Assembly: GCA_046075665.1 (NCBI GenBank)
Contig: JBJTQN010000053.1
Location: forward strand, 1-6,621
Direction: 5' to 3'
Source of the DNA: CAIRTT01 sp046075665
Lineage (GTDB): Bacteria; Armatimonadota; Armatimonadia; Armatimonadales; Armatimonadaceae
DNA: 6,621 bases
Part shown: positions 1-6,350 of the stretch, piece after piece
Numbering within the stretch: position 1 is the stretch's first letter
Layout of the letters: each line of letters starts with the position of its first letter
The notes under the pieces: model-generated
The model's database searches: none
What the model saw: only the letters and a program-made list of their open reading frames with translations
What the model was told of the DNA's origin: nothing
Translations under genes and position numbers: made by a program

Positions 1-662
1 ATCGCTGGCCGATTAGACGATTGGATAACAGCGGATGGTTTTTCGACCATTTCCGCAAACCGTGGATTTCGAAGGGCTTCCATTGCAATGCGACCAAGAT
101 CAATAGCCGTTGTGTAGTGTTCTGGATTATGAAGGCCATGCGGGTTGACAAAATGTGAGTTGATTGCCCCTGCTTGTTTAGCTCGGTCGTTCATTCGTGC
201 TGCGAACTTTGCTGTCGATCCATCTACGTGTTCAGCAATCACAACACCGGCATCATTGGCACTCTTGAGCAAAAATCCTCGAAGGAGGTCCTCGGCTACA
301 AAAGCTTCGTTGTACTTGATGTTCAAGCTACTTTCGCCAACGGATGAAATCTGCTTGTTTTTGCAAAAAACAAGCTCGTCAGCAGGAGTTGCTTCAGCAA
401 ACAGTAGGCCAGTGAGTATCTTCGTTGTGCTTGCTGGATAGCACCTTTTATTGCCGTTGACCTGCCATAGGAGCTGACCAGTGTTTGCATCAAATACTGC
501 CACATTCTTACTCAATGTTCGTGGGAACTGTTTTAGGTCCAGCGGGTTGTAGCTGGCAACCATTGTACGCTTGCTCGATTGGCGCCCCTGTGCCTTTGCT
601 GACGGTGAAGCAATGGTAAACAACGTAAGCAATGTCAGTGCGGTGACGGTTCTCAATCTCAT
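1..662 (-). CDS. D-alanyl-D-alanine carboxypeptidase (peptidase S11, penicillin-binding), 3' end outside window
   Basis: This gene reads from an ATG at 662 off the left edge; 220 codons are visible of a usual 370-400. The protein is exported. Residues 1-24 form a Sec signal peptide (MRLRT, a hydrophobic stretch TALTLLTLFTIA, then an AKA|Q cleavage site), so it acts outside the cytoplasmic membrane. The S11 serine-peptidase motifs follow in order: SxxK as S78-T-T-K81 within PASTTKILTGLLF, holding the acyl-ester nucleophile Ser78 and the base Lys81, and SxN as S134-A-N136 within KSANDAG. The third motif, KTG, would lie beyond the edge. The family removes the terminal D-Ala from peptidoglycan stem peptides, limiting cross-linking. 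The start codon overlaps the scpB stop as ATGA and has no strong Shine-Dalgarno sequence, so translation is probably coupled to scpB. Whether it is a DacA, DacB or DacF type cannot be decided from this part; the family call is secure. Confidence 0.93.
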   Translation of the reverse strand, partial: MRLRTVTALTLLTLFTIASPSAKAQGRQSSKRTMVASYNPLDLKQFPRTLSKNVAVFDANTGQLLWQVNGNKRCYPASTTKILTGLLFAEATPADELVFCKNKQISSVGESSLNIKYNEAFVAEDLLRGFLLKSANDAGVVIAEHVDGSTAKFAARMNDRAKQAGAINSHFVNPHGLHNPEHYTTAIDLGRIAMEALRNPRFAEMVEKPSAVIQSSNRPA

Positions 663-1225
663 AGGTCTAGGCCGCCAGCTTTGACAACAGCCGTTTCCGT
701 TGCTGCGGCCACTTCAGCATCCGGGTCATCCGGTAACGGGGGAAGGGCATCAATCGATGCCAGTCCGAAGTAATGGAGGAATGCATCTGTGGTTCCGTAC
801 AAAATGGGGCGCCCAGGAGTTTGTCTTCTACCAACATCCGCTACCAGCTCACGTTCAACCAATGTCCGCAAAACACCGTCGCTGGACACGCCACGAATCG
901 CTTCGATATCAGCACTCGTACAAGGTTGCCGATAGGCGATAATCGTCACAACTTCAAGGGCGGCCTTTGAGAGGCGGTTTGCATTGGGAGCGAGCAACTT
1001 ACCAACAACGTGAGCATAATCAGGCTTCGTCGTCATTTGCCAGCCATTGGCAACTTCTGAGCACTGAATACCTCCGTCGGAAGTTACATAACGTTGTTGT
1101 AGCTCATGCAAGGCTGCAACTACCGCATCCTCGTCCCATTCTGTCGCCTTTACTAAGTCTTTCACCGTCAGAGGATCCCCTGACACAAAGAGTAAGGCTT
1201 CCACCATTCCCAGTAAACTACGCAT
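659..1225 (-). CDS. scpB: Segregation and condensation protein B (ScpB)
   Basis: ScpB is the kite subunit of the bacterial SMC-ScpAB condensin. It dimerises, binds the middle of the kleisin ScpA, and acts on DNA at the nucleoid to organise and segregate replicated origins. The protein is two winged-helix domains. The family signature is clear: LSKAALEVVTIIAYRQP, then IEAIRGVSSDGVLRTLVER, then GRRQTPGRPILYGTTDAFL and HYFGL, over about residues 85-155 of the 188 counted from the chosen start. The Ala/Asp-rich tail (DDPDAEVAAATETAV) is poorly conserved and probably disordered. Three in-frame ATGs exist, at 1237, 1225 and 1207. I chose 1225 because GAGGA at 1235-1231 sits 5 bases upstream; the 1237 start would have only a weak site. 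The start overlaps the end of scpA by 8 bases and the stop overlaps the carboxypeptidase start by 4, so all three genes are co-transcribed and probably translationally coupled. Confidence 0.95.
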   Translation of the reverse strand: MRSLLGMVEALLFVSGDPLTVKDLVKATEWDEDAVVAALHELQQRYVTSDGGIQCSEVANGWQMTTKPDYAHVVGKLLAPNANRLSKAALEVVTIIAYRQPCTSADIEAIRGVSSDGVLRTLVERELVADVGRRQTPGRPILYGTTDAFLHYFGLASIDALPPLPDDPDAEVAAATETAVVKAGGLDL

Positions 1226-2063
1226 CAGATTCCTCATCGGTTACTGATGTCCAGTCGATTCTTAGTGGTTCAGGGATAAAGAACGCACGGATTTCACCAC
1301 AGAACTCATCCTGTGCAACGGCTATTGTTCCGGAACGTAGCAGTTCCAAGAGACTAAGAAAAACCATGATGACCCCGAGTAATCCGTTCCCTGCTTCGCT
1401 AATCATTTCCAGTAAGTCCACACCTTTTTCACCAGCCTCTGTAATTCGCGTCAGAAGAATGCGCATCGTCAGTCTTACGGTCAACCGATGCCGCCGTACG
1501 CTGGTTACCTGCCTCTCACCTGCTCCCATGGCATCGAGTACACGTTGCATTGCAATGACCAATTGATCAGCGCTTAGCTCTCCAAATTGTGGCGGAACAC
1601 GAAATTCAGGTGCCAATGGAGACTGCGATCGAAAGAACACATTTCGACGTTCACCTTCCACAGTATGCATCCACTCGGACATTTCCTGATACTTCGCGTA
1701 CTCCAACAGACGTTGAACAAGCTCCATCCGGGGGTCGGGTCCACTATCATCATCATCAGATGGGGGATCAGATGGAGGCTTGGGTAGCAGCATCCGTGAC
1801 TTAATTTCAATCAGTGTGGCTGCCATCACCAGAAATTCTCCCGCTACATGCAGATTCAACTCATCGTAGGACTTTATGACTGCGAGATACTTGTCACAAA
1901 GCTCTGAAATTGGAAGGTTGAAGATATCCATTCGCCCATCGCGAACCAAGTGAAGCAATAGATCGAGTGGACCTTCAAAGGAGGCCAGGGCAACGGTCGG
2001 CAGAATCAGTGAGGGTCGCCCCATCGTTGGAAGAACACCCTGGACCACCTCTGCCGTCTGCAT
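1218..2063 (-). CDS. scpA: Segregation and condensation protein A (ScpA, kleisin)
   Basis: ScpA is the kleisin that bridges the two heads of the SMC dimer and carries ScpB, closing the condensin ring. The 281-residue length is close to the family norm (about 240-270 plus a short N-terminal extension). The N-terminal SMC-neck-binding helical domain is seen as FEGPLDLLLHLV (29-40) and GEFLVMAATLIEIKSRMLLP (75-94). A Pro/Ser/Asp linker (PSDPPSDDDDSGPDP, 97-111) leads to the central ScpB-binding helices (ELVQRLLEYAKYQEMSEWM). The C-terminal winged helix that contacts the SMC head cap includes VIMVFLSLLELLRSGTIAVAQ (231-251) and EIRAFF. The ATG at 2063 has a weak GGTAAG site upstream. A second ATG at 2024 (MGRPSLIL) would still retain the whole conserved domain, so the first 13 residues are uncertain. 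The gene lies 55 bases downstream of the flavoprotein gene and overlaps scpB. Confidence 0.96.
   Translation of the reverse strand: MQTAEVVQGVLPTMGRPSLILPTVALASFEGPLDLLLHLVRDGRMDIFNLPISELCDKYLAVIKSYDELNLHVAGEFLVMAATLIEIKSRMLLPKPPSDPPSDDDDSGPDPRMELVQRLLEYAKYQEMSEWMHTVEGERRNVFFRSQSPLAPEFRVPPQFGELSADQLVIAMQRVLDAMGAGERQVTSVRRHRLTVRLTMRILLTRITEAGEKGVDLLEMISEAGNGLLGVIMVFLSLLELLRSGTIAVAQDEFCGEIRAFFIPEPLRIDWTSVTDEESDA
1231..1235 (-). promoter_or_regulatory. Shine-Dalgarno site for scpB, inside the scpA 3' end
   Basis: The minus strand reads GAGGA, then a 5-base spacer, then ATG at 1225-1223. It lies within the last codons of scpA and decides in favour of the 1225 start over the in-frame ATGs at 1237 and 1207. 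Confidence 0.6.
1755..1775 (-). repeat. Short in-frame tandem repeat coding the ScpA linker
   Basis: On the plus strand ATCAGATGG occurs at 1755-1763 and again at 1767-1775, a 12-base period, flanked on the left by a run of ATC triplets (1746-1757). On the coding strand this gives Pro-Ser-Asp twice, followed by four Asp codons. The repeat falls in the disordered linker between the N-terminal and central domains of ScpA, where length change is tolerated, so replication slippage is the likely origin. Confidence 0.6.
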
Positions 2064-2068
2064 AAGAT

Positions 2069-2098
2069 ATCTTACCGATTATGCTTTGCTGAAGGCAA
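2069..2098 (-). promoter_or_regulatory. Possible promoter for scpA-scpB-carboxypeptidase
   Basis: In the 55-base gap between the flavoprotein stop and scpA, the minus strand has TTGCCT (2098-2093), an 18-base spacer, and TAAGAT (2074-2069), ending 5 bases before the scpA ATG. CATAAT (2083-2078) is a second -10-like hexamer. Either would yield a leaderless or nearly leaderless scpA transcript. The matches are partial (three or four of six in the first pair) and the region is short, so chance is possible. No terminator hairpin is visible in the gap, so read-through from the upstream pair is also expected. Confidence 0.3.
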
Positions 2099-2118
2099 TG
2101 TTACGGAGAAAACGGACA

Positions 2119-2946
2119 TCATATCGCCAGAACTTTGGCGAAGTTATCCACAATTTGCTTCGCAGAGACAATCGTTTTGATCTCATCAATGTTGGAATTT
2201 GCATAGCGTTCAGGGATGTCTTGGTCACCACCAGATATCAATCGGCGACGGTAGGCACAGGGCCAGTCACCTCGAAGTGAAGTGTCGAGAATCACAGTGT
2301 CTCTATCCGCTTCAGATAGGAGAGCTTTATCTTCGGCGGAGTTGTTTGCTTCATGAGATGCACAAAAACGGGTTCCAAGCATGACGCCGGCTGCAAGTTG
2401 AGGGACAAAATTAGCAGCCTTTTCTGGCGTATTTATTCCACCTGTAACAACAATTGGGGTCGAAGTCCTTCCTCTGATCAGTTGGACTAAATCTGACAAC
2501 CGATGCGGTGAACGAACCGGACCGCCTGCTTCCAGGCCTTGCGCGATGATAAAGTCAGCGTTTCGCCCGGTTGCCTCCGACAACTGCTCATCCGTACCAA
2601 CCTGCCAGCCAACTTTGATTCCATGCGACTGTAAGCGGTGAATGAGTCGCGGACCATTCCACCAGAACACCATTGCAACCGAGATATTGTGATGCAATAA
2701 GACATCAAGATTTTCATCCCGTTCCCATTCACCGGTGAAGGAAACCATGATAGACCCGTCTGTAAGGTTGCGGATCTGCTTCAAGTGGTAGTCGGTGTGT
2801 TCTGGTTTATGTCGATGGAGCGGAAATGTGCCAAGTCCGCCAGCATTCGTCACTGAAGCAATGAGTTCGTGAGAAGCCAAATGTGCTATAGGGGCGAGAA
2901 TCAACGGGACTCTGCAACCGAGTTCATTTTGAGCGAACTGCGTCAT
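2119..2946 (-). CDS. Nitronate monooxygenase-like (NPD family) FMN flavoprotein
   Basis: This is a single TIM-barrel flavoprotein of the nitronate monooxygenase / 2-nitropropane dioxygenase family, 275 residues against the usual 310-360. The opening strand CRVPLILAPIA (11-21) and the glycine-rich NAGGLGTF (34-41) are typical of the family. QGLEAGG (136-142) marks the active-site strand. PIVVTGGINTPEKAANF (164-180) and GVMLGTRFCASHEA (187-200) form the FMN-phosphate-binding part. Family members oxidise alkyl nitronates, and FabK enoyl-ACP reductases share the fold. The histidine that normally follows EAGG (EAGGH) is Pro143 here, so the usual catalytic base is missing and the substrate is open. 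No signal peptide is present; the protein is cytosolic. The ATG overlaps the hydrolase stop as ATGA, with GGAG 8 bases upstream inside the hydrolase gene, indicating co-translation. Family call firm, function unknown. Confidence 0.85.
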   Translation of the reverse strand: MTQFAQNELGCRVPLILAPIAHLASHELIASVTNAGGLGTFPLHRHKPEHTDYHLKQIRNLTDGSIMVSFTGEWERDENLDVLLHHNISVAMVFWWNGPRLIHRLQSHGIKVGWQVGTDEQLSEATGRNADFIIAQGLEAGGPVRSPHRLSDLVQLIRGRTSTPIVVTGGINTPEKAANFVPQLAAGVMLGTRFCASHEANNSAEDKALLSEADRDTVILDTSLRGDWPCAYRRRLISGGDQDIPERYANSNIDEIKTIVSAKQIVDNFAKVLAI

Positions 2947-5000
2947 TGTACCAGCTCCAGCATGCGCATTGACCCTCCATCAACGGTGACAGTAATCTCA
3001 AAACGACCGCTTCTCAGCGGGGTCAGCGTTGATGACATTCCCGTATCCGTGTCTGTTATACGAATTGTCATATAAGGTGAAAGCGTGGTTGGCAAGCCTA
3101 ATGTTGTTGATTGTTTATCAGATGCTGGGTTGTACGCTACGAGCATCATTCTGCCGGGATGTTCATCATCTGTATGTAGAATTGCATCAATACGTCGACC
3201 ATCCGGTCTGCGAAGGTGCGTTATGTCGCCTTCTAGCACCCGCCGATACTTCTTGTACTTAGCGACAGTATTCGTGACCATAGCCTTTGTTTCAGGTGAG
3301 TCGTAGAGTCTTGGTCCACGATAGCAAGCTTGAACTCCATAGCCAAGGCAGCTGTTCATGTGGCGCCTGTAATCATCCAAATGTTCGCGAAGCGGTTCTA
3401 TTGTCGCATCGGCTCCGCCTCCATGGTACTGAACCAGCGGCACAAACATCCACCCCATGGATGGACGTTTTTCCCACGTGCCATCGAACATGTTTTGTCT
3501 GCTATGTACGTGCTGGAGTGAGCGAGGCAACGACCAGTTCGTTTCGCGATAACCCATTCCAACTTTGTTTGACCCGCAAAGAAAATAGGTATCCGGGACA
3601 TTCAGATATATGCCTTTTTTCCGACACCATAAATAGAGGTCACGGATGAGCTCAAATTGTCGCCACTGGGAATCGGCTTTTCCTTTATGACCAGGATGTT
3701 TTGTGGATGCACAGACATCGCCAGGATAGCTGCCATCATGTTCAAGCAGATCGAATCCGGTAGCCTCGAGAAATGTCTTAATGCGCTTAAAGTAATCGAG
3801 GCCCCATGCTGAGCAAAGACATGGTGAATTGCCAAAGATTGTCCCGCCAGTACGTCCAGTTTCCGGATTAATCACGTCATCCGTCGCTGAAATGCTTCGA
3901 CTGGCAAGTAAACTATAGCCCCCAATACGTATTCCTCTCGCATGGGCATAGTCAGCAAATGACCTGAACTTATTGATATTCTCCGCGCTGGTGTCTTCCA
4001 TGTTCAGCCCTGAGCCGAATGAGAAGATCACCATCTCGAAGCCACACTCTGCACATTGTTCAATGGCGGTGTGGACAATATTTTCGTTTGTCGATGTCAA
4101 GTGCAGCATCAAGGGATTGTCGCTCGTCCATGGTGCAAGTCCCTTCCACGCACTTCGTATATCCTTGCCACGTTGCTCACGTTCCATAGTGGCGTGACAA
4201 ACCAATATGCATCGTGGGGAGACAAACTTATCCGAGGGTGCGATGTCAATATCCGGTCCGTTTGGAAGAGAGCACGTTAGCTTACAAGGAGTCTTGAGCT
4301 CGTAGTTTACCTGTGTTGTGTAAGAATCATCGGTTGACCAAGAGGCAATCTGGTTTGCAGACGATATTGACATTCCATGGAACATAAAGTCTGAGATTAC
4401 AGTGATGGCTTGTCGTTCCCACACTGTCGTAGGGTCGACCACAGACTCCGTCTCGACAGTTGAGAGTTCTTCAAAGAGGATTGAATTCAGCCGAATAGGG
4501 GTGACTAGTGTATTTATAACCTCAACTTGCTTTTCGAGAACGGCAAGATCATCAAAAATCGAATGACGAATCTTTACGAGAAGACCCCGAAGTGCACCCT
4601 TGGTAAATTCAAATGTTCCAACAAGTGAGATGCCTCGTTTGGCCTTGGAACTTGGAGAGGGAATCGCATGCTTGTACTCCTCGGTTCGTACCCCAAGGAA
4701 AATCACATCGTCAGAATATGGAATCAGTGACTCAATCTCGCTGTCTGTAAGGAACGCAAGGTCTCTTTGTCCCACTGTCCCGCCAACTGGGTATGTTTGA
4801 CCGTTAATCGTCAGAACGCATTCCCGCGATGTTGCGCGAATTAGCTCAGCGTCGACATCTGGAGCATCCTGAGACCGACGAATGATTGACAGCGTTGTCA
4901 TCGTCTTGTTACAGAGAATGGTTCGGGATACAAGTCCGTTCGACAATGTGAATGTCGATGCTTGGCCGTGGCGTTTGTGTGTAATCCGCGCAGTGTTCAT
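2943..5000 (-). CDS. Glycoside hydrolase-like protein, clan GH-D (alpha-galactosidase-like), specificity unknown
   Basis: The 685-residue protein has the layout of GH36/GH27-type enzymes: an N-terminal beta-rich domain (about 1-275), a TIM barrel (about 285-600) and a small C-terminal beta domain. Barrel motifs resemble a group of alpha-galactosidase-annotated proteins from environmental bacteria: FEMVIFSFGSGLNMED (near 321-336), FDLLEHDGSYPGD (416-428), LNVPDTYFLCGSNK (466-479), GMGYRETNWSLPR (481-493), MGWMFVPLVQYHGGG (515-529) and QACYRGPRLYDSPETKAM (557-574). Asp422 in LLEHDG is the best candidate nucleophile, by position relative to clan GH-D enzymes; this is inference. No signal peptide is present, so the enzyme should be cytosolic and act on imported sugars. 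The ATG at 5000 is preferred, with GGATG 5 bases upstream. The frame stays open to a TTG at 5045, but those 15 codons would run through the citrate synthase terminator. The stop overlaps the flavoprotein start. Alternatives: an uncharacterised CAZy family or a non-galactosidase glycosidase. Confidence 0.8.
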   Translation of the reverse strand: MNTARITHKRHGQASTFTLSNGLVSRTILCNKTMTTLSIIRRSQDAPDVDAELIRATSRECVLTINGQTYPVGGTVGQRDLAFLTDSEIESLIPYSDDVIFLGVRTEEYKHAIPSPSSKAKRGISLVGTFEFTKGALRGLLVKIRHSIFDDLAVLEKQVEVINTLVTPIRLNSILFEELSTVETESVVDPTTVWERQAITVISDFMFHGMSISSANQIASWSTDDSYTTQVNYELKTPCKLTCSLPNGPDIDIAPSDKFVSPRCILVCHATMEREQRGKDIRSAWKGLAPWTSDNPLMLHLTSTNENIVHTAIEQCAECGFEMVIFSFGSGLNMEDTSAENINKFRSFADYAHARGIRIGGYSLLASRSISATDDVINPETGRTGGTIFGNSPCLCSAWGLDYFKRIKTFLEATGFDLLEHDGSYPGDVCASTKHPGHKGKADSQWRQFELIRDLYLWCRKKGIYLNVPDTYFLCGSNKVGMGYRETNWSLPRSLQHVHSRQNMFDGTWEKRPSMGWMFVPLVQYHGGGADATIEPLREHLDDYRRHMNSCLGYGVQACYRGPRLYDSPETKAMVTNTVAKYKKYRRVLEGDITHLRRPDGRRIDAILHTDDEHPGRMMLVAYNPASDKQSTTLGLPTTLSPYMTIRITDTDTGMSSTLTPLRSGRFEITVTVDGGSMRMLELVQ

Positions 5001-5017
5001 TTGGTCATCCAGATATG

Positions 5018-5054
5018 AAAAGACCGGGGTCGCTTTCACAAGCAAACCCCGGTC
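5018..5054 (-). terminator. Rho-independent terminator of the citrate synthase gene
   Basis: On the minus strand a perfect 9-bp GC-rich stem (GACCGGGGT at 5054-5046 with ACCCCGGTC at 5030-5022) is extended by an inner GCTT/AAGC stem (5043-5040 with 5035-5032) around a GTGA tetraloop, with a small asymmetric internal loop between the stems. TTTTC follows at once (5021-5017). It begins 14 bases after the citrate synthase stop. The other strand has no T-run after the stem, so it should act only in the minus direction. The U-run is short, so partial read-through into the hydrolase operon is likely. Confidence 0.85.
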
Positions 5055-5068
5055 GCGGTGACTATCGT

Positions 5069-6235
5069 CTATGCACGCTCATCGATTGGCACGAACTTGT
5101 AATCACGTGGCCCTACATAAATACTTGCAGGACGAATCAGCCTTGCATCCTCGATTTGATCGAGCATGTGTGCCGTCCAGCCACTCGTGCGTCCGATAGC
5201 AAAAATCGGCGTGAACAGCTCACTTGGAACTCCAACTGCATGAAGAATCAGCGCTGCGAACAGCTCAACATTTGCATAGAGGTCGCGACCTGGCTTAAGG
5301 TCCGCCAACACCTTTACAGTCGTCTCTTCAACTGCCTTCGTCAGACGCAAGAGGTGGTCATCGCCAGTCAATTCAGCCATCCGCTCAGCCGCTGTTGACA
5401 GCAGCGCTGCACGAGGATCACGAACCTTGTACACACGGTGTCCAAAGCCCATGATTCGACGTCCGCTCAGCATCTCGTTTCGAATGAACGCTTCTGCGTT
5501 CTCAGGCTCGCCGATATCTTGCAGCATCTTGAGAACAGGACCTGGGACGCCGCCGTGCTTAGAACCCTTCAGCGCACCGATCGCTCCGGTCAGTGCCGAG
5601 ACCATGTCTGAGTCCGTGCTTAGGATCACTCGTCCAGTGAACGTCGATGCGTTGAGACCGTGCTCTGCAACCGCAACGAGATACGCATTTAGTGCATCAA
5701 CGCGGGGCTGTGATGGCTCAACACCCTCAAGCATGTATAGGAAACCTGCAGCAAGGTTATGCTCTGGCTTCGGGGGAACGACTTCAAGGCCTTGGCTAAT
5801 GCGGTAGGCATGTGCAACGATAGCAGGCATTTGCGCCTGAAGGCGAGCTGCACGCTGTTTGTTGACCTCGAGGTCAAGGGAGCCCAAGTCTTCATCATCA
5901 ATGGACAACATCGATGCACCGATACGGACGATGTCCATGCCAGTGGCTTTGTTTCCAATAGTCTTGAGGCATTGGACAACTTCCGATGGAAGCTCGCGCG
6001 CAGCAGACATCGTCGAAAGCAACGTGTCGAGCTCGGTCTGATTTGGGAGTTTACCGTGCCACAGGAGATAGGCGACCTCTTCGAAAATCACATTGCCCGA
6101 AAGCTCACTGATGTCATAGCCACGGAGCGTAAGCTTACCGTTTTGGCCATCCACTTCTGCGATATTGGTCGCTGCGGCAACAATGCCTTCTAGTCCACGT
6201 GCAACTTGTGGCTGATTCGTTTCAGTCGTACTCAT
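5069..6235 (-). CDS. gltA: Citrate synthase, type II small dimeric form (or 2-methylcitrate synthase)
   Basis: This enzyme condenses acetyl-CoA with oxaloacetate to give citrate, the entry step of the TCA cycle, in the cytosol. Its 388 residues match the short dimeric citrate synthases of Gram-positive, archaeal and related bacteria rather than the 427-residue hexameric enzyme of E. coli. Visible signatures are GLEGIVAAATNIAEVDG and LTLRGYDISEL at the N-terminus, YLLWHGKLP (57-64), EHGLNASTFTGRV (191-203), GALKGSKHGGVPGPVL (220-235), MGFGHRVYKVRDPRA (262-276) and FTPIFAIGRTSGWTAH (341-356). The catalytic histidines are His227 (KHGG) and His266 (GHRVYK), with His192 binding oxaloacetate. The position of the catalytic Asp in the NVDFY motif is Glu324 (ANVELF). 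Some actinobacterial CitA-type enzymes also have Glu there, so activity is expected, though methylcitrate synthase cannot be excluded. The ATG at 6235 follows GAGGAAG by 10 bases, and the gene ends in its own terminator. Confidence 0.94.
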   Translation of the reverse strand: MSTTETNQPQVARGLEGIVAAATNIAEVDGQNGKLTLRGYDISELSGNVIFEEVAYLLWHGKLPNQTELDTLLSTMSAARELPSEVVQCLKTIGNKATGMDIVRIGASMLSIDDEDLGSLDLEVNKQRAARLQAQMPAIVAHAYRISQGLEVVPPKPEHNLAAGFLYMLEGVEPSQPRVDALNAYLVAVAEHGLNASTFTGRVILSTDSDMVSALTGAIGALKGSKHGGVPGPVLKMLQDIGEPENAEAFIRNEMLSGRRIMGFGHRVYKVRDPRAALLSTAAERMAELTGDDHLLRLTKAVEETTVKVLADLKPGRDLYANVELFAALILHAVGVPSELFTPIFAIGRTSGWTAHMLDQIEDARLIRPASIYVGPRDYKFVPIDERA

Positions 6236-6245
6236 TCGGACAGGT

Positions 6246-6252
6246 CTTCCTC
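6246..6252 (-). promoter_or_regulatory. Shine-Dalgarno site for citrate synthase
   Basis: The minus strand reads GAGGAAG, ending 10 bases before the ATG at 6235. It is the best ribosome site in the window apart from a slightly long spacing, and it supports that start. Confidence 0.55.
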
Positions 6253-6274
6253 AATGAAAAATCTAAGGTGTAGT

Positions 6275-6299
6275 GGCAACGCCCGATGCGGCAACATCG
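6275..6299. repeat. Direct repeat plus small hairpin in the citrate synthase leader
   Basis: GGCAAC occurs at 6275-6280 and 6290-6295 on the plus strand, a 15-base period. An inverted repeat CGATG (6284-6288) / CATCG (6295-6299) encloses six bases. If transcription starts near 6300 on the minus strand, the hairpin would sit at the very 5' end of the citrate synthase mRNA, where it could stabilise the message. If transcription starts further downstream, the repeats could instead be protein-binding sites. Confidence 0.35.
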
Positions 6300-6306
6300 C
6301 CGGATG

Positions 6307-6336
6307 ATTCTAGCGTTAACCGACCTCTGAATTCAA
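6307..6336 (-). promoter_or_regulatory. Candidate promoter for citrate synthase
   Basis: The minus strand has TTGAAT at 6336-6331 (four of six matches to TTGACA), an 18-base spacer, and TAGAAT at 6312-6307 (five of six to TATAAT). This predicts a start near 6300 and a leader of about 65 bases containing the hairpin and the Shine-Dalgarno site. It is the best two-box match in the divergent region. It assumes a vegetative sigma factor with E. coli-like preference. Confidence 0.5.
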
Positions 6337-6342
6337 TAGAAT
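6337..6342 (+). promoter_or_regulatory. Candidate upstream -10 element for the Cys/Met PLP-enzyme gene
   Basis: TAGAAT on the plus strand matches five of six -10 bases and would start a transcript near 6349, with a leader of about 46 bases. The -35 is weak: TTAACC at 6316-6321 has only a 15-base spacer. It mirrors the minus-strand TAGAAT at 6312-6307, so the two promoters would overlap and compete for polymerase. Confidence 0.35.
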
Positions 6343-6350
6343 ATGGGTCA

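Noticed and set aside
145..441. Plus-strand open frame of 98 codons
   Set aside because: Antisense to the carboxypeptidase, where the minus strand has a signal peptide, SxxK and SxN in one frame.
1207..1237. Alternative scpB starts at 1237 and 1207
   Set aside because: 1237 has a weak ribosome site. 1207 would give the shortest N-terminus and lacks a good site. The 1225 ATG has GAGGA 5 bases upstream. 1237 remains possible and would add four residues.
967..1566. Plus-strand open frame of 199 codons
   Set aside because: It runs antisense to scpB and scpA, whose protein motifs are unmistakable. Its own translation is Ser/Arg/Pro-rich with no recognisable domain.
1741..1775. Microsatellite phase-variation switch in scpA
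   Set aside because: The repeat units are multiples of three (3 and 12 bases), so slippage would alter linker length without shifting the frame.
5427..6193. Plus-strand open frames at 5427-5807 and 5759-6193
   Set aside because: Both lie antisense within citrate synthase, which matches its family over the full length; the antisense products show no motif.
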